In this document: positions 63,271 to 64,000 of the stretch, in pieces
Numbering within the stretch: position 1 is the first letter of the stretch
Layout: every line of letters starts with the position of its first letter
Assembly (NCBI GenBank): GCA_949825045.1
Contig: OX463807.1
Span: 38,212,749 to 38,276,748 of the forward strand
Length of the DNA: 64,000 nucleotides
Source: Argyresthia goedartella
Taxonomy: Eukaryota > Arthropoda > Insecta > Lepidoptera > Argyresthiidae
Reading direction: 5' to 3'
Notes under the pieces: generated by a model
What the model saw: only the letters and a program-made list of their open reading frames with translations
Databases searched by the model: none
What the model was told of the DNA's origin: nothing
Translations under genes and position numbers: made by a program

Positions 63271-64000
63271 GCATAAACAGTGGTTGCTGAGCACACACAG
63301 AGAATCATCAGGAAGGAATCGTTGCAGTTATTGGTTGAGTTATCTTTTGAAGAGAACCTGGTGAATCCGTGTTTGTGCGAATTCGAGTACCTTTTGGAGA
63401 TGGCGTCTACATCTAGTGCATCAGACTTGTGTTTTATTTGTAAAGGAGGAGTTGGAGCAGGTGAATTAACTGTAGTGAAAGCCAGAGGAGTTGCCAGACT
63501 GTTGGAGTCCAGTGTGAAAAGAAAACTTTCGGCAGATGAAAAGTTCCTGTGTGGGTTGAGTGAAGTGAGAGTGCACAGTGCTTGCCAAACAAGGTACAAC
63601 AATGAGAAACTGATTGCTGCCTTTGTACGTGGTGGATATGACACATCCAAAGCTCCTTCTCCTGTACCTACCCGGCGGTCACAAGTTGCGAATTTCAACT
63701 TCACCAATGCGTGTTTTTTTTGTGAGGAAGCTATCACTGATGATTTTAGAGCTAAACAGGCAAAGTTGCCCTTGGAAAGGCGAAATGCTCCTGTCAAAGT
63801 AAGTCTACCCGCAATTGCTAATACAATTATCGAAAAGGCAAGGGTGCGTGGAGACGAGTGGGGGAAGAAAATAGGAGAACGCATCAGCCAATTGCCCAAT
63901 TTTAACACTGATTTAGTCGCCGTCAATGCTGAGTATCACCAAAAGTGCCTTGCAAAGTCTTACAATCCACCTAAGGCAGCGCAGAAAAGAGGATTCCGCC
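63271..64000 (+). CDS. Unrecognised protein with duplicated CxxC...HxxC units (runs off the window)
   Basis: An open frame continues to the window edge from about 63277 (after TAA 63274-63276). The first ATG is at 63400, giving 200 residues so far (MASTSSASDL...). Two similar units are visible: C11-x2-C14 ... H59-x2-C62 followed by QTRY, and C105-x2-C108 ... H180-x2-C183 followed by LAKSY. Each could bind one zinc ion. Ahead lies a strong splice acceptor (63270), so this may be an internal or second exon, with coding possibly beginning before 63400. It has no similarity I recognise to the retroelements nearby. It may be a host gene or part of a large DNA-transposon-derived gene family; I assign no function. 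Confidence 0.65.

Noticed and set aside
63267..63926. 219-codon minus-strand frame near the right edge
   Set aside because: It is antisense to the open + strand frame with the duplicated Cys/His units, has no motif of its own and covers the splice-acceptor region.

Overview
The window is eukaryotic, almost certainly insect, and consists nearly entirely of transposable elements. The telomere-type repeat TTAGG occurs in six separate blocks, always as TTAGG on the + strand. TTAGG is the canonical insect telomere repeat and is absent from flies, so this is a non-dipteran insect; I cannot name the order. There is no bacterial gene, rRNA, tRNA or CRISPR array. The only candidate non-transposon gene runs off the right edge (63271-64000).

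Layout. 1-5743: 3' part of a BEL/Pao LTR retrotransposon (BEL-1 copy A, +), inserted in the 3' UTR of a minus-strand LINE (family beta1, 5744-8320) that is 5'-truncated at a TTAGG block. 8363-9456: a fragment of a second LINE family (alpha) with its 5' part inverted. 9485-15285: a long alpha LINE (+, ORF1+ORF2). 15305-20447: LINE beta2 (-). 20448-22674: AT-rich repeats with a 242-bp inverted repeat and a tandem duplication. 22817-24124: a mariner element (DD37D, maT-like, -). 24159-33668: BEL-1 copy B (-), flanked by a 5-bp target duplication and containing an inverted partial copy C (28930-32990, +). 33760-36013: LINE beta3 copy 1 (-). 36054-42170: full-length alpha LINE copy 2 (+). 42171-42309: the longest TTAGG block. 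42310-44598: beta1 copy 2 (-). 44605-about 62030: beta3 copy 2 (-), split by a CR1/Jockey-like LINE (44661-45920, +), a complete BEL-2 (46027-53637, -, TSD TTTAC) and a Pao-type element (53858-59515, -). 62036-62531: PHD-finger ORF1 fragment of another LINE. 63271-64000: open exon of an unrecognised Cys/His protein.

How the parts relate. The alpha and beta LINEs behave as telomere-repeat-specific elements. Alpha copies are always on the + strand, with poly(A) running into GGTTA. Beta copies are always on the - strand, with poly(A) running into CCTAA. This is the opposite-orientation arrangement known for SART and TRAS elements of silkworm telomeres. Despite opposite orientation, alpha, beta1 and beta3 share a three-hairpin 3' RNA architecture just before poly(A), with compensatory base-pair changes; beta2 has a weaker version. 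That is the most interesting signal here. LTR elements are inserted secondarily into the LINEs or neighbouring DNA. Most coding regions carry stops or frameshifts, and some stops are shared between copies.
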